Origin: Lachnoclostridium sp. UBA7482
GTDB taxonomy: Bacteria > Bacillota > Clostridia > Lachnospirales > Lachnospiraceae
Assembly (NCBI GenBank): GCA_002479645.1
Contig: DLOO01000065.1
Location: 19,621 to 33,071, forward strand
Direction: 5' to 3'
Length of the DNA: 13,451 nt
Shown here: one piece after another, positions 6,721 through 13,451 of the stretch
Numbering within the stretch: position 1 is the stretch's first letter
How the letters are laid out: every line of letters starts with the position of its first letter
Made by a program: the position numbers and the translations under genes
The notes under the pieces: model-generated
Database searches by the model: none
Told to the model about the DNA's origin: nothing
What the model saw: only the letters and a program-made list of their open reading frames with translations

Positions 6721-7290
6721 ATGATAGAAGATAAGGCAAAGAAAAAAGCGGCGTTGGAGGCGGTTCTGTTTGCTATGGGGGATGCGGTAGAAACGGATCG
6801 GATGGCTGCGGCAATCGAACTTGAGGTTGAAGAAACGGATGCGCTGCTGAAGGAACTGATGGAAGAATATAAGGCGGCGGGACGAGGCATTCTGATCGTT
6901 GCGCTCGGCGACAAATATCAGATGTGCACAAACAGCGAACAATATGAGACACTGATTCGGCTCTGTCATGTTCCGAAGAAGCATGTGCTTACCGATGTCC
7001 TTTTGGAGACACTTTCCATTATCGCATATAAGCAGCCGGTGACCCGCATGGATATTGAGGCTATACGCGGTGTAAAGTGTGATTTTGCAATTAACAAATT
7101 GATGGAATATCATCTGATTTGTGAATTGGGGCGAATGGATGCTCCGGGGCGGCCGATACTGTTCGGTACGACCGACGATTTCCTGCGAAGCTTTGGGGTA
7201 AGCTCGTTGGAGGAACTGCCGGTGATTCAGGCAGAAAAAATGGAAGAGTTTCGCCATGAGGCGGAAGAAGAAACAGAGGTTCCCGTATAA
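6721..7290 (+). CDS. scpB: Segregation and condensation protein B
   Basis: This 189-residue protein matches ScpB, a winged-helix dimer that binds the ScpA linker in the SMC-ScpAB condensin. The signature stretch from LLETLSIIAYKQPVTR (94-109) through IEAIRGV (112-118) is clear. It is followed by ELGRMDAPGRP (135-145) and the FGTTDDFLRSFGV..LEELP end (148-167). The tail is acidic. ATG 6721 is chosen because GAGGGG at 6712-6717 lies just upstream and the product starts at the first ScpB helix. An in-frame GTG at 6694 would add nine basic residues without a clear binding site. It is the last gene of the phosphoesterase-scpA-scpB unit and is followed by a long hairpin. Confidence 0.95.
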   Translation: MIEDKAKKKAALEAVLFAMGDAVETDRMAAAIELEVEETDALLKELMEEYKAAGRGILIVALGDKYQMCTNSEQYETLIRLCHVPKKHVLTDVLLETLSIIAYKQPVTRMDIEAIRGVKCDFAINKLMEYHLICELGRMDAPGRPILFGTTDDFLRSFGVSSLEELPVIQAEKMEEFRHEAEEETEVPV

Positions 7291-7359
7291 ACGGACGGGC
7301 TTCTCCTTAAGGTTGGCTTAAGGGGAAGTCCGCCGGAAACGAAAACCTCTTCTTTTTTT
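7275..7359 (+). terminator. Composite terminator after scpB
   Basis: The core hairpin is a 12-bp stem, CTTCTCCTTAAG (7300-7311) with CTTAAGGGGAAG (7317-7328), one G-T pair and a GTTGG loop. It is extended by CGGA (7292-7295) with TCCG (7329-7332) across a small bulge. The T run (7351-7359) comes about 20 bases later. It directly follows AACCTCT (7344-7350), which could pair with AGAGGTT (7275-7281) at the end of scpB. The outer stem is speculative; the inner hairpin is solid. Confidence 0.75.
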
Positions 7360-7407
7360 GATTTCCCTGCATAGATAAATAGAGATAACGGCGGAAATGA
7401 AATAGCC

Positions 7408-8640
7408 ATGAAAGATAGAAAATTAAGAGGGAAGGTTATTGCGGGATTGCTTCTTTTGCTTGGACTGTGCGCATGGGGGTGGAACCGGTCATTTCCGGAG
7501 ACTGTACCGGAGGAGGCCGGCCCTTTGTGGATAAATCCCGGAACAGAGGTGCTTCGGAACGGAGAAGAGACGGCGTTTACCGAACGGCTGCAGGCGCAGT
7601 CGGCCTGCATTATGGATGCGGATAATTTTCGTGTTTTATATGGGAAAGAGGAACAGACCGAACGGAAAATGGCGAGTACGACAAAGATTATGACCTGCAT
7701 TTTGGCACTTGAACTCGGAAATCTGTCGGATGTTGTTACCGTTTCCGCACATGCTGCCGGTATGCCGGATGTACAGTTAAATATCCGTGCGGGAGAACAG
7801 TACCGAATGGAGGATTTGCTATACTCTATGATGCTGGAAAGTCATAACGATTCTGCGGTTGCCATTGCCGAACACATTGGGGGAACGGAGAAGGATTTTT
7901 GCATCCTGATGACAAAAAAAGCAAAAGACCTGGGAGCAATGCATACAAATTTTGAAACAGCGAATGGGTTAGACGGGGAAAATCATTATACTACCGCCGT
8001 GGATTTGGCTCGAATTGCGTCCTATGCGGTCAAAAATCCGGATTTTCTGAAGATTGTCGGAACCGAAACGAGGCAGATTACCGAGGTGAACGGAAAGCGA
8101 AGCTTTTTTCTGAAAAATATTGACCGGTACCTGTATATGGATGGGGATGCCCTTGGGATAAAGACCGGGTTTACGGGCGGAGCCGGTTACTGTTTTGTCG
8201 GAGCAACGAAGTATAAAGACACGATATTGATTTCGGTTGTCCTCGGCAGCGGATGGCCGCCGCATAAGAACTATAAATGGCAGGACACGAAGGCGCTTGT
8301 AAATTTTGTCAGGAAAAACTATGATATGCAGGAGTATGTGATAGAACAAAAAGAACTGGGAAGCCTCCGGGTACAAAACGGGACAAAGCAGTTTGTGAAA
8401 ATAACAACCGAGGGGGACGTTCCTCTGCGTATGCTTGCTGCGAAAGAGGAGATTGCTGTTCGATATCAGGTGCCGAAGGTTCTGACGGCGCCGGTAAAAA
8501 GCGGTGCTGTTATCGGGTATGCCGAGGTTCTTATTGACCGGCGTACATTGATGACGATTCCCGTAATCTCACGAGAGGACATCGAAGAGTACGAGTTTTC
8601 GCAGGATATTTCCCGCTTACTCTGTAAATTTTGCCCGTAA
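7408..8640 (+). CDS. Second D-alanyl-D-alanine carboxypeptidase (class A low-mass PBP)
   Basis: The product is 410 residues. A basic N-terminus and hydrophobic stretch (about 9-25) look like a signal peptide or anchor. Active-site motifs are STTK (S90, K93), SHN (145-147) and KTG (252-254). A beta-rich C-terminal domain follows (about 335-395). This is a peptidoglycan D-Ala carboxypeptidase acting outside the membrane. It is a diverged paralogue of the 3789-5000 gene, sharing the GLDxExHY block and motif spacing, with SHN in place of SAN. The ribosome binding site is poor: GGCGG at 7390-7394 lies 13 bases before ATG 7408, and a two-codon frame (ATG AAA TAG, 7397-7405) precedes it. That hints at low or regulated translation. 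No clear sigma-A promoter is visible in 7360-7407. The gene has its own terminator. Confidence 0.88.
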   Translation: MKDRKLRGKVIAGLLLLLGLCAWGWNRSFPETVPEEAGPLWINPGTEVLRNGEETAFTERLQAQSACIMDADNFRVLYGKEEQTERKMASTTKIMTCILALELGNLSDVVTVSAHAAGMPDVQLNIRAGEQYRMEDLLYSMMLESHNDSAVAIAEHIGGTEKDFCILMTKKAKDLGAMHTNFETANGLDGENHYTTAVDLARIASYAVKNPDFLKIVGTETRQITEVNGKRSFFLKNIDRYLYMDGDALGIKTGFTGGAGYCFVGATKYKDTILISVVLGSGWPPHKNYKWQDTKALVNFVRKNYDMQEYVIEQKELGSLRVQNGTKQFVKITTEGDVPLRMLAAKEEIAVRYQVPKVLTAPVKSGAVIGYAEVLIDRRTLMTIPVISREDIEEYEFSQDISRLLCKFCP

Positions 8641-8641
8641 T

Positions 8642-8661
8642 CCGGATGCTTTCCGGTTTTT
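8642..8661 (+). terminator. Short intrinsic terminator after the second carboxypeptidase
   Basis: CCGGA (8642-8646) pairs with TCCGG (8652-8656) around a TGCTT loop and runs directly into TTTTT (8657-8661). The hairpin is short but GC-rich and lies one base after the stop codon. Confidence 0.7.
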
Positions 8662-8697
8662 GAGAATGCAAAATATGCGAAAAACAGACCGAACCTC

Positions 8698-8726
8698 TTT
8701 TCTTTTTTTTTATTTTGTGATATGAT
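8698..8726 (+). promoter_or_regulatory. Extended -10 promoter for the SNF2 gene
   Basis: TATGAT (8721-8726, 5 of 6) is preceded by TG at 8718-8719 with one base between, forming an extended -10 element. The -35 position 17 bases upstream (TTTTCT, 8698-8703) is poor and lies in a long T-rich tract, which is normal for extended -10 promoters. The -10 lies within the palindrome at 8718-8731. Confidence 0.6.
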
Positions 8727-8731
8727 ATCAT
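8718..8731. repeat. Palindromes overlapping the SNF2 promoter -10
   Basis: TGATAT-G-ATATCA (8718-8730) is a perfect 6+1+6 palindrome and ATGATATCAT (8722-8731) is an overlapping perfect 10-bp palindrome. Both cover the -10 hexamer, where a dimeric repressor would block RNA polymerase. AT-rich promoter DNA can form short palindromes by chance, so the operator role is only a possibility. Confidence 0.4.
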
Positions 8732-8758
8732 GTACGTTTACGAAAGGATGGACTTCGT

Positions 8759-11700
8759 ATGTTTCCCTTAACCAGAGAGTATATCAGAAATTTGGCCGTC
8801 AGTGAAAATGTCTATGCCGATGGATTTGCATATTATAAAAACGGGCGTGTTACGCATGCCGAGGTTTCCCGCGATCAAAGGGTTTTCCGGTTTGATGTTA
8901 AAGGAAATTTTACCTATAAGGCTTCGGTAATTTTAAGCGACGATAATGTGGAGTTTAATTGTAACTGCTCCTCGCATGTGAAGCATTCCGGGGCATGCAA
9001 GCATGTTGTGGCAGCCCTTCTTTTTTTGATGCATTTTTTGAACAAAAACGGCCGAAGAGAGGCGTTAAGCAGCGAAGAGTACCGCTCCGTACAGATTCTT
9101 GATTATTATGCTGATTTGGAGACATCCCTGTCTCAGACGGATATCTGTCACTTGTCGCTTTCTTTTTATTATCAGGGCATCCTGAGAAAGCCGGAGGATG
9201 CGGTTCGTATGCGCATGACGATCGGAAATCAGAAGCTCTACAAGGTGCAGAGCATACGTAAGCTGCTGGAATGCATAAACTCCGGCCAGAATATGTCCTT
9301 TGGACGTGATTTTTCGTATCGCGTCGGAATTACGGAATTTGACCGTACCGGGGAAGCGATTCTTTCGTATTTTTCGGAGCTTTTGGAGATGGAGAATCGC
9401 TATGATCTGGGCGGTGAGCGCTCGGTATTTCAGAAAAATGAAATGATTCTTTCCAAGCGGAGATTCCAGGAGGTTCTGCATCGCCTTGGAAGAGATTCCT
9501 TTACGTTAATCGCCGGGGAACGTGTATATGAGGGTGTGACCTTTGTGAAGGGCAATCCGTTTATCTCGTATGATATTGACGTTCTTGATGAATATATCTC
9601 TATGTCGTACAGTGAGCATGGGCGTGTCGTTCCGCTGAGCGCTTCCGGTGACTTAATCTTTTATAATCGTATTATTTATGAGCCGGACCATCTGTTTACA
9701 CGAAATTATCTGCCGATTTGCAACAGCCTGGGAAAGGACAACCAGCCGATTGTATTTCGCGGGGAACATGCGACCCGTTTCCTTGAGGAGGTGCTTCCGC
9801 GCCTGGCATCGCAGATGAACCTACAGATTCCCGACAGCTTGCAGGAGCGTTATGTTTCCCATCCGTTGGAGGCAAAACTGTATCTGGAATATGTATATGG
9901 TAATGTGCAGGCTGTGTTAAAATACCGTTACGGCGAGTATTCCTTTAATAACTTTGAAACTCCGGCTACGCGAGGCGTCATTTTGCTGCGTGACCGTGAA
10001 AAAGAGCAAAGCATTGTGAATACATTAGTCCATATTGGTTTTGAGCCGCACCCGGGCTATTACCTGCTTCGTGACGATGAGGCGGTATTTGATTTGATTA
10101 CCGGCGGCAATAAGGAACTGGAAGAGAGTGTAACGATTTACTATTCCGACAGCTTTAAGCAGATTCAGGTAAGAAAGAGCCATAAGGTATCCTACGGGAT
10201 CCGTAAAGGCTCGGGCGAGGATTTCCTTACTTTGGAGATTTCCTATGAGGATGTACCGAAGGAAGAGCTTCGTGATATCCTGCAGTCCATCCAGCTTAAG
10301 AAGAAGTTTTACCGCCTGAAGGACGGCAACTTCCTTTTACTTGATTCGGAAGAGAATACCGGTGTTCTTGATCTGATCCAGTCACTGGACGGTTCGATCC
10401 GTACGATGAAGGAAAATACGATATCCATTCATTCCTCGCAGATTTCTTATCTGGAGGAGATTCTTCGTACGAACGGCGCTGAATTCAAGATGGACAGTTC
10501 CCTTTTCCGTCTTCTTAAGGAATTGCGCAATCCGGAAGAACTGCCTTGCCCGGATGGTATTGAGGCCGAGGTACGACCGTATCAGATGACCGGTTATCGT
10601 TGGATGAAGAACCTTCAGAAGCATAAGCTTGGCGGTATTCTGGCAGATGACATGGGTCTCGGAAAGACGCTTCAGGCGATTATGTACCTGAATTCCATAA
10701 ACGGGTCGGAAAAGCCCTCGCTTGTTGTTTGCCCGTCCTCCCTTATGTACAACTGGAAGGACGAACTCGAGAATTTTGCGCCGGGACTTAAGAGCAGGAT
10801 TATCTGCGGTACCCCGGAGGAGCGAAGAGAGCTGATTCGTATGGGAGAAAATGAGGTGTGGATTACCTCGTACCCGTTATTACGCAGAGATTTGAGTCTC
10901 TATACGCATTTGGCATTCAATGCAGTGATTATTGATGAAGCGCAGAATATCAAAAATCCGACGTCTATGAACGCAATAAGCGTAAAGAAACTGGTTGCAG
11001 ACAGCAGATTCGCACTGACAGGTACTCCGATTGAAAATTCCCTGACGGAGCTTTGGTCCATCTTTGACTTCCTGATGCCGGGATATCTGTTCGGACACGG
11101 CAAATTTGCGAAGTTCTTTGAGAAGCCGATTCACGACCGGCGGCAAGACCGTTTGAACATGTTAAATGCCCGCATTCAGCCGTTTATTCTGTGCCGAATG
11201 AAGAAGGATGTGCTGAGGGAATTGCCGGATAAGGTAGAAGAGAAATATTTGGTTGATCTTTCGGAGGAACAGAAAAAGCTATACGCGGCATACCTTGAAC
11301 ATTACAAGGGCGAATTGCTTTCGGACGATGACTTTGGACAGAACCGGATTCAGATTCTGAGCGCATTGATGCGTTTGCGTCAGATTTGCTGCCATCCGAG
11401 GACCTTTATGGAGAATTACGAGGGTGGAAGTTCTAAATTGGAGCTGCTGGAGCAGCTGGTTCAAAATGCAGTCGAAAACGGACATCGCGTGTTGATTTTT
11501 TCGCAGTTTACATCGATGCTTGCAATTATCCGTGACTTGTTGGATCGGATGGGGATTCCCTATTTTTCCCTTGAGGGTGCAACGAAGATTAGTGAGCGAA
11601 TGCAGAGTGTAAAGGAGTTTAATGACGGAGAACGAACGGTTTTTCTGATTTCTCTAAAGGCAGGCGGTACCGGATTGAATCTGATCGGTGCGGATATGGT

Positions 11701-11938
11701 GATTCATGTAGATCCCTGGTGGAATCCGGCGGTGGAAGACCAGGCAACCGACCGTGCCTACCGTATCGGACAGACAAAGAATGTGCATGTCATTCGGTTG
11801 TTGTCCCGCGGCACAATTGAGGAGAAGATTTATCGTCTCCAGCAAAAAAAACAAAAGCTTGCGGATTCGGTTATCTCGCAGCAAATGGATTTCCTCGGTT
11901 CGCTTACCAAAGAAGAACTGGCAGATATTTTTTCCTGA
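8759..11938 (+). CDS. SWIM zinc-finger SNF2-family helicase/ATPase
   Basis: The product is 1059 residues, the size usual for SWIM-SNF2 proteins of Bacillota. An N-terminal SWIM finger, CxCx9CxH, uses C68, C70, C80 and H82. A long middle region (about 100-590) corresponds to the bacterial SNF2-associated part. The ATPase follows: Walker A DMGLGKT (631-637), DEAQ (726-729), the LTGTPIEN motif III region, and lobe 2 ending in QATDRAYRIGQ (995-1005). SNF2 enzymes translocate on double-stranded DNA to move or strip bound proteins; SWIM fingers are thought to bind DNA or protein. The cellular role in bacteria is poorly known. ATG 8759 has AAAGGA ten bases upstream, slightly long. It is a single-gene unit, ending in the shared terminator at 11954-12014. 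Confidence 0.93.
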   Translation: MFPLTREYIRNLAVSENVYADGFAYYKNGRVTHAEVSRDQRVFRFDVKGNFTYKASVILSDDNVEFNCNCSSHVKHSGACKHVVAALLFLMHFLNKNGRREALSSEEYRSVQILDYYADLETSLSQTDICHLSLSFYYQGILRKPEDAVRMRMTIGNQKLYKVQSIRKLLECINSGQNMSFGRDFSYRVGITEFDRTGEAILSYFSELLEMENRYDLGGERSVFQKNEMILSKRRFQEVLHRLGRDSFTLIAGERVYEGVTFVKGNPFISYDIDVLDEYISMSYSEHGRVVPLSASGDLIFYNRIIYEPDHLFTRNYLPICNSLGKDNQPIVFRGEHATRFLEEVLPRLASQMNLQIPDSLQERYVSHPLEAKLYLEYVYGNVQAVLKYRYGEYSFNNFETPATRGVILLRDREKEQSIVNTLVHIGFEPHPGYYLLRDDEAVFDLITGGNKELEESVTIYYSDSFKQIQVRKSHKVSYGIRKGSGEDFLTLEISYEDVPKEELRDILQSIQLKKKFYRLKDGNFLLLDSEENTGVLDLIQSLDGSIRTMKENTISIHSSQISYLEEILRTNGAEFKMDSSLFRLLKELRNPEELPCPDGIEAEVRPYQMTGYRWMKNLQKHKLGGILADDMGLGKTLQAIMYLNSINGSEKPSLVVCPSSLMYNWKDELENFAPGLKSRIICGTPEERRELIRMGENEVWITSYPLLRRDLSLYTHLAFNAVIIDEAQNIKNPTSMNAISVKKLVADSRFALTGTPIENSLTELWSIFDFLMPGYLFGHGKFAKFFEKPIHDRRQDRLNMLNARIQPFILCRMKKDVLRELPDKVEEKYLVDLSEEQKKLYAAYLEHYKGELLSDDDFGQNRIQILSALMRLRQICCHPRTFMENYEGGSSKLELLEQLVQNAVENGHRVLIFSQFTSMLAIIRDLLDRMGIPYFSLEGATKISERMQSVKEFNDGERTVFLISLKAGGTGLNLIGADMVIHVDPWWNPAVEDQATDRAYRIGQTKNVHVIRLLSRGTIEEKIYRLQQKKQKLADSVISQQMDFLGSLTKEELADIFS

Positions 11939-11953
11939 ATTGATAACAGCATT

Positions 11954-12014
11954 AAAAAAGCGTACTCTTTGCCATATCCCTTCGCGGGGAGAATCACAAG
12001 GAGTACGCTTTTTT
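11954..12014. terminator. Bidirectional terminator between convergent genes
   Basis: AAAAAAGCGTACTC (11954-11967) is the reverse complement of GAGTACGCTTTTTT (12001-12014), a perfect 14-bp stem with A and T tails. An inner small hairpin pairs TCCC (11977-11980) with GGGA (11987-11990). It ends the SNF2 transcript on the + strand and, by symmetry, the minus-strand gene whose stop is at 12028. Confidence 0.9.
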
Positions 12015-12027
12015 GTTTTCTTAAGGA

Positions 12028-13451
12028 TTAGTCATCCAGGTATTTGTTGTAGTACTTTCTGACAATCGTATCCAGGAAGGTCTCGTCCAAACGCCCGAAG
12101 TTCTCACATAACAAACGCTTAATTCCTTCAATCTTGGCGTTAAAGTTCTCGTCTGCAGTAGCGCCGGCAGTTTCATATGCACGAACCGATACAGAAGTGA
12201 CGTTCATCATCATCCAGCTGTTGAACAGCCTGGTAAGCTGAGCACCGGTCATGGAAACGATAAAGGAGGTATCCCTGACATCGGAAGCGGTAATGTTTCG
12301 CTTGACATCAGCCGGAATCCTACCCTTGAATACCTGCTCAACCTCATTGGCACTGGTAACTCGCATATGAGATTCGGCAATCGGTGCACCGGTTAAATCC
12401 TTGCCGTTCTTGCCCTTTTTATACTTGCTGTAATCAGAAACCGTACGAGGCTTATAGAAGGAAAATTCTTCTTCGTTGGTGGTGTTGGGGGTATAGTCAG
12501 GAACAAATCCTGCATAATTATCCAATTCCTCCGTATCCTCAAATACAATTTTCTGACCATTGGCCAGTTCTTTTACAAGATTAGCCTGACGAGAAGCCTC
12601 CTTACGTTCTTCCGCAAGAATCCGAGTCTGCTCTTCGCGGCGTGCAGCAACCTGCTGACGGAACGCAAGCAGGGCTTCGGTATTGGGATCGATTTCTGTC
12701 TCAGATTCTCCGCTCATAGAGTAGTCCGGAACAAATCCCTTCGGGCCGTCATCCAAATCATCTGCATACTTGGAAGCATCGAACTTGTGAGGTGCAGAGG
12801 AACTGCGGTTGCCGGAAAGAGAAGGATCAACGACTGCTTCAATAATTTCTTCTTCGGCAGGAACCTTAATCTTTCTTTCAAACGGTTCCACCGGTTCAGC
12901 AGCTTCTTCCACAGGACGTGCTTCCTGTTCTGCGGCGGAATTCGGATAAACCTCTTCGATGATAGGAGAGGCTTCCTCCATCTTCTGTGCCTTGGAAAGG
13001 GAAGCCATCTTGAAATTGGAAAGGAATGCGGAGAAAGCATCCTCGTCTTCCTCATCATCTTCTTCGGTAATTGTTTCCGTTGCATTGGCAGCCTCGGCAA
13101 AAAGACTGCTCATGTTATCGTCTTCTTCGGCGTCGGCCTCAGGCGTAATCGGTTCTACCTCAACCTCAGGTTTGGCATATTCTATTGTTTCTTCGTAAGG
13201 AGCATCAATAATCGAAGAGTCATCGAAATCCATCTCTTCAATACGTTCTACCTCAACAAAAATAGGAGCGGACGAAACCACCGGTTCTTCAGGCTCGGGC
13301 TCCGCATCCGATTCGGCAGCAACCTCTTCTTCGATGATAACCGGTTCGGGTTCCGGCTCGGGTACGGGCTCCGGTTCAGGTTCAGGCTCCGGTTCAGGTT
13401 CAGGTTCAGGTTCGGGTGCAGGTTCGGGTTCCGGTTCGGGTGCAGGCACAG
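12028..13451 (-). CDS. Acidic, low-complexity protein of unknown function, N-terminus cut by window edge (partial)
   Basis: I do not recognise this protein. At least 473 residues are visible, and the frame stays open to the right edge. A GTG at 13449 is in frame but is probably an internal valine. From the N-terminal side it shows an alternating Glu/Ala/Val-Pro tract (residues 2-36), a long acidic, probably disordered part (about 37-230), and two copies of GFVPDY (238-243 and 314-319). Between the motifs is a charged segment, probably coiled coil (about 256-296). A basic KKGKNGK patch (344-350) comes next. The compact C-terminal domain (about 362-473) is less acidic and ends in VRKYYNKYLDD. 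No signal peptide or membrane helix is seen in the visible part. Composition suggests a scaffold or adaptor, but that is a guess. It converges with the SNF2 gene and shares its terminator. Confidence 0.85.
   Translation of the reverse strand, partial: VPAPEPEPEPAPEPEPEPEPEPEPEPEPVPEPEPEPVIIEEEVAAESDAEPEPEEPVVSSAPIFVEVERIEEMDFDDSSIIDAPYEETIEYAKPEVEVEPITPEADAEEDDNMSSLFAEAANATETITEEDDEEDEDAFSAFLSNFKMASLSKAQKMEEASPIIEEVYPNSAAEQEARPVEEAAEPVEPFERKIKVPAEEEIIEAVVDPSLSGNRSSSAPHKFDASKYADDLDDGPKGFVPDYSMSGESETEIDPNTEALLAFRQQVAARREEQTRILAEERKEASRQANLVKELANGQKIVFEDTEELDNYAGFVPDYTPNTTNEEEFSFYKPRTVSDYSKYKKGKNGKDLTGAPIAESHMRVTSANEVEQVFKGRIPADVKRNITASDVRDTSFIVSMTGAQLTRLFNSWMMMNVTSVSVRAYETAGATADENFNAKIEGIKRLLCENFGRLDETFLDTIVRKYYNKYLDD
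13342..13451. repeat. Hexamer-like tandem repeat encoding the Glu-Pro tract
   Basis: On the + strand the sequence is a run of GGTTCN/GGCTCC hexamers, read on the minus strand as Glu-Pro pairs with occasional Ala-Pro or Val-Pro. It continues to the window edge, so its full length is unknown. Individual hexamers differ at the third codon positions. Such tracts are prone to replication slippage that changes length without shifting the frame. Confidence 0.85.

Noticed and set aside
6490..7257. Minus-strand open frame of 255 codons opposite scpA and scpB
   Set aside because: It spans two certain genes on the other strand and shows no protein features.
12384..12584. Small cysteine-rich + strand frame (66 codons)
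   Set aside because: It is antisense to the long minus-strand gene and I see no clear ribosome binding site. The Cys clusters probably arise from the opposite strand's codons.
1..13451. CRISPR arrays, tRNA or rRNA genes, insertion sequences, phage or toxin-antitoxin genes
   Set aside because: None seen. The only strong tandem repeat is protein-coding (13342-13451), and all gaps between genes are under 300 bases and explained by promoters and terminators.

Overview
The window looks like core chromosome of a low-to-mid GC, spore-forming Bacillota, most likely a Clostridia of the Lachnospiraceae type. Signs of this are strong AGGAGG-type ribosome binding sites, sigma-A promoters, a SpoIIM-like gene, a Nudix/spoIIM/dacF neighbourhood, scpAB, and a SWIM-SNF2 helicase. 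The genus is inferred from gene content only. I see no mobile element, phage gene, CRISPR array, rRNA or tRNA.

Layout: (1) 1-188, the 3' end of rny (RNase Y) and its terminator. (2) 290-3063, an amino-acid block on the + strand: a class I aminotransferase with its own promoter, a double hairpin with a T run, proC, then a Nudix ADP-ribose pyrophosphatase-like gene. (3) 3123-5000, a sporulation/cell-wall pair: SpoIIM-like membrane protein and a DacF-like D-Ala-D-Ala carboxypeptidase. (4) 5002-7359, a perfect-consensus sigma-A promoter driving a membrane-anchored metallophosphoesterase, scpA and scpB (condensin partners of SMC), closed by a hairpin terminator. (5) 7408-8661, a second D-Ala-D-Ala carboxypeptidase with its own terminator. 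(6) 8698-11938, a 1059-residue SWIM/SNF2 helicase behind an extended -10 promoter that carries a palindrome. (7) 11954-12014, a bidirectional terminator shared with a convergent minus-strand gene. (8) 12028-13451, that gene: an acidic, low-complexity, unrecognised protein whose N-terminus runs off the right edge.

How the genes fit together: most products are housekeeping. They cover RNA decay, proline and aspartate metabolism, nucleotide-sugar clean-up, peptidoglycan trimming, engulfment and chromosome condensation. Two peptidoglycan carboxypeptidases flank the phosphoesterase-scpAB operon, so division, sporulation and wall functions are clustered. The least explained item is the minus-strand protein: a long Glu-Pro tract, a repeated GFVPDY motif, a predicted coiled coil and a compact C-terminal domain. 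I found no clear evidence of a new multi-gene system.
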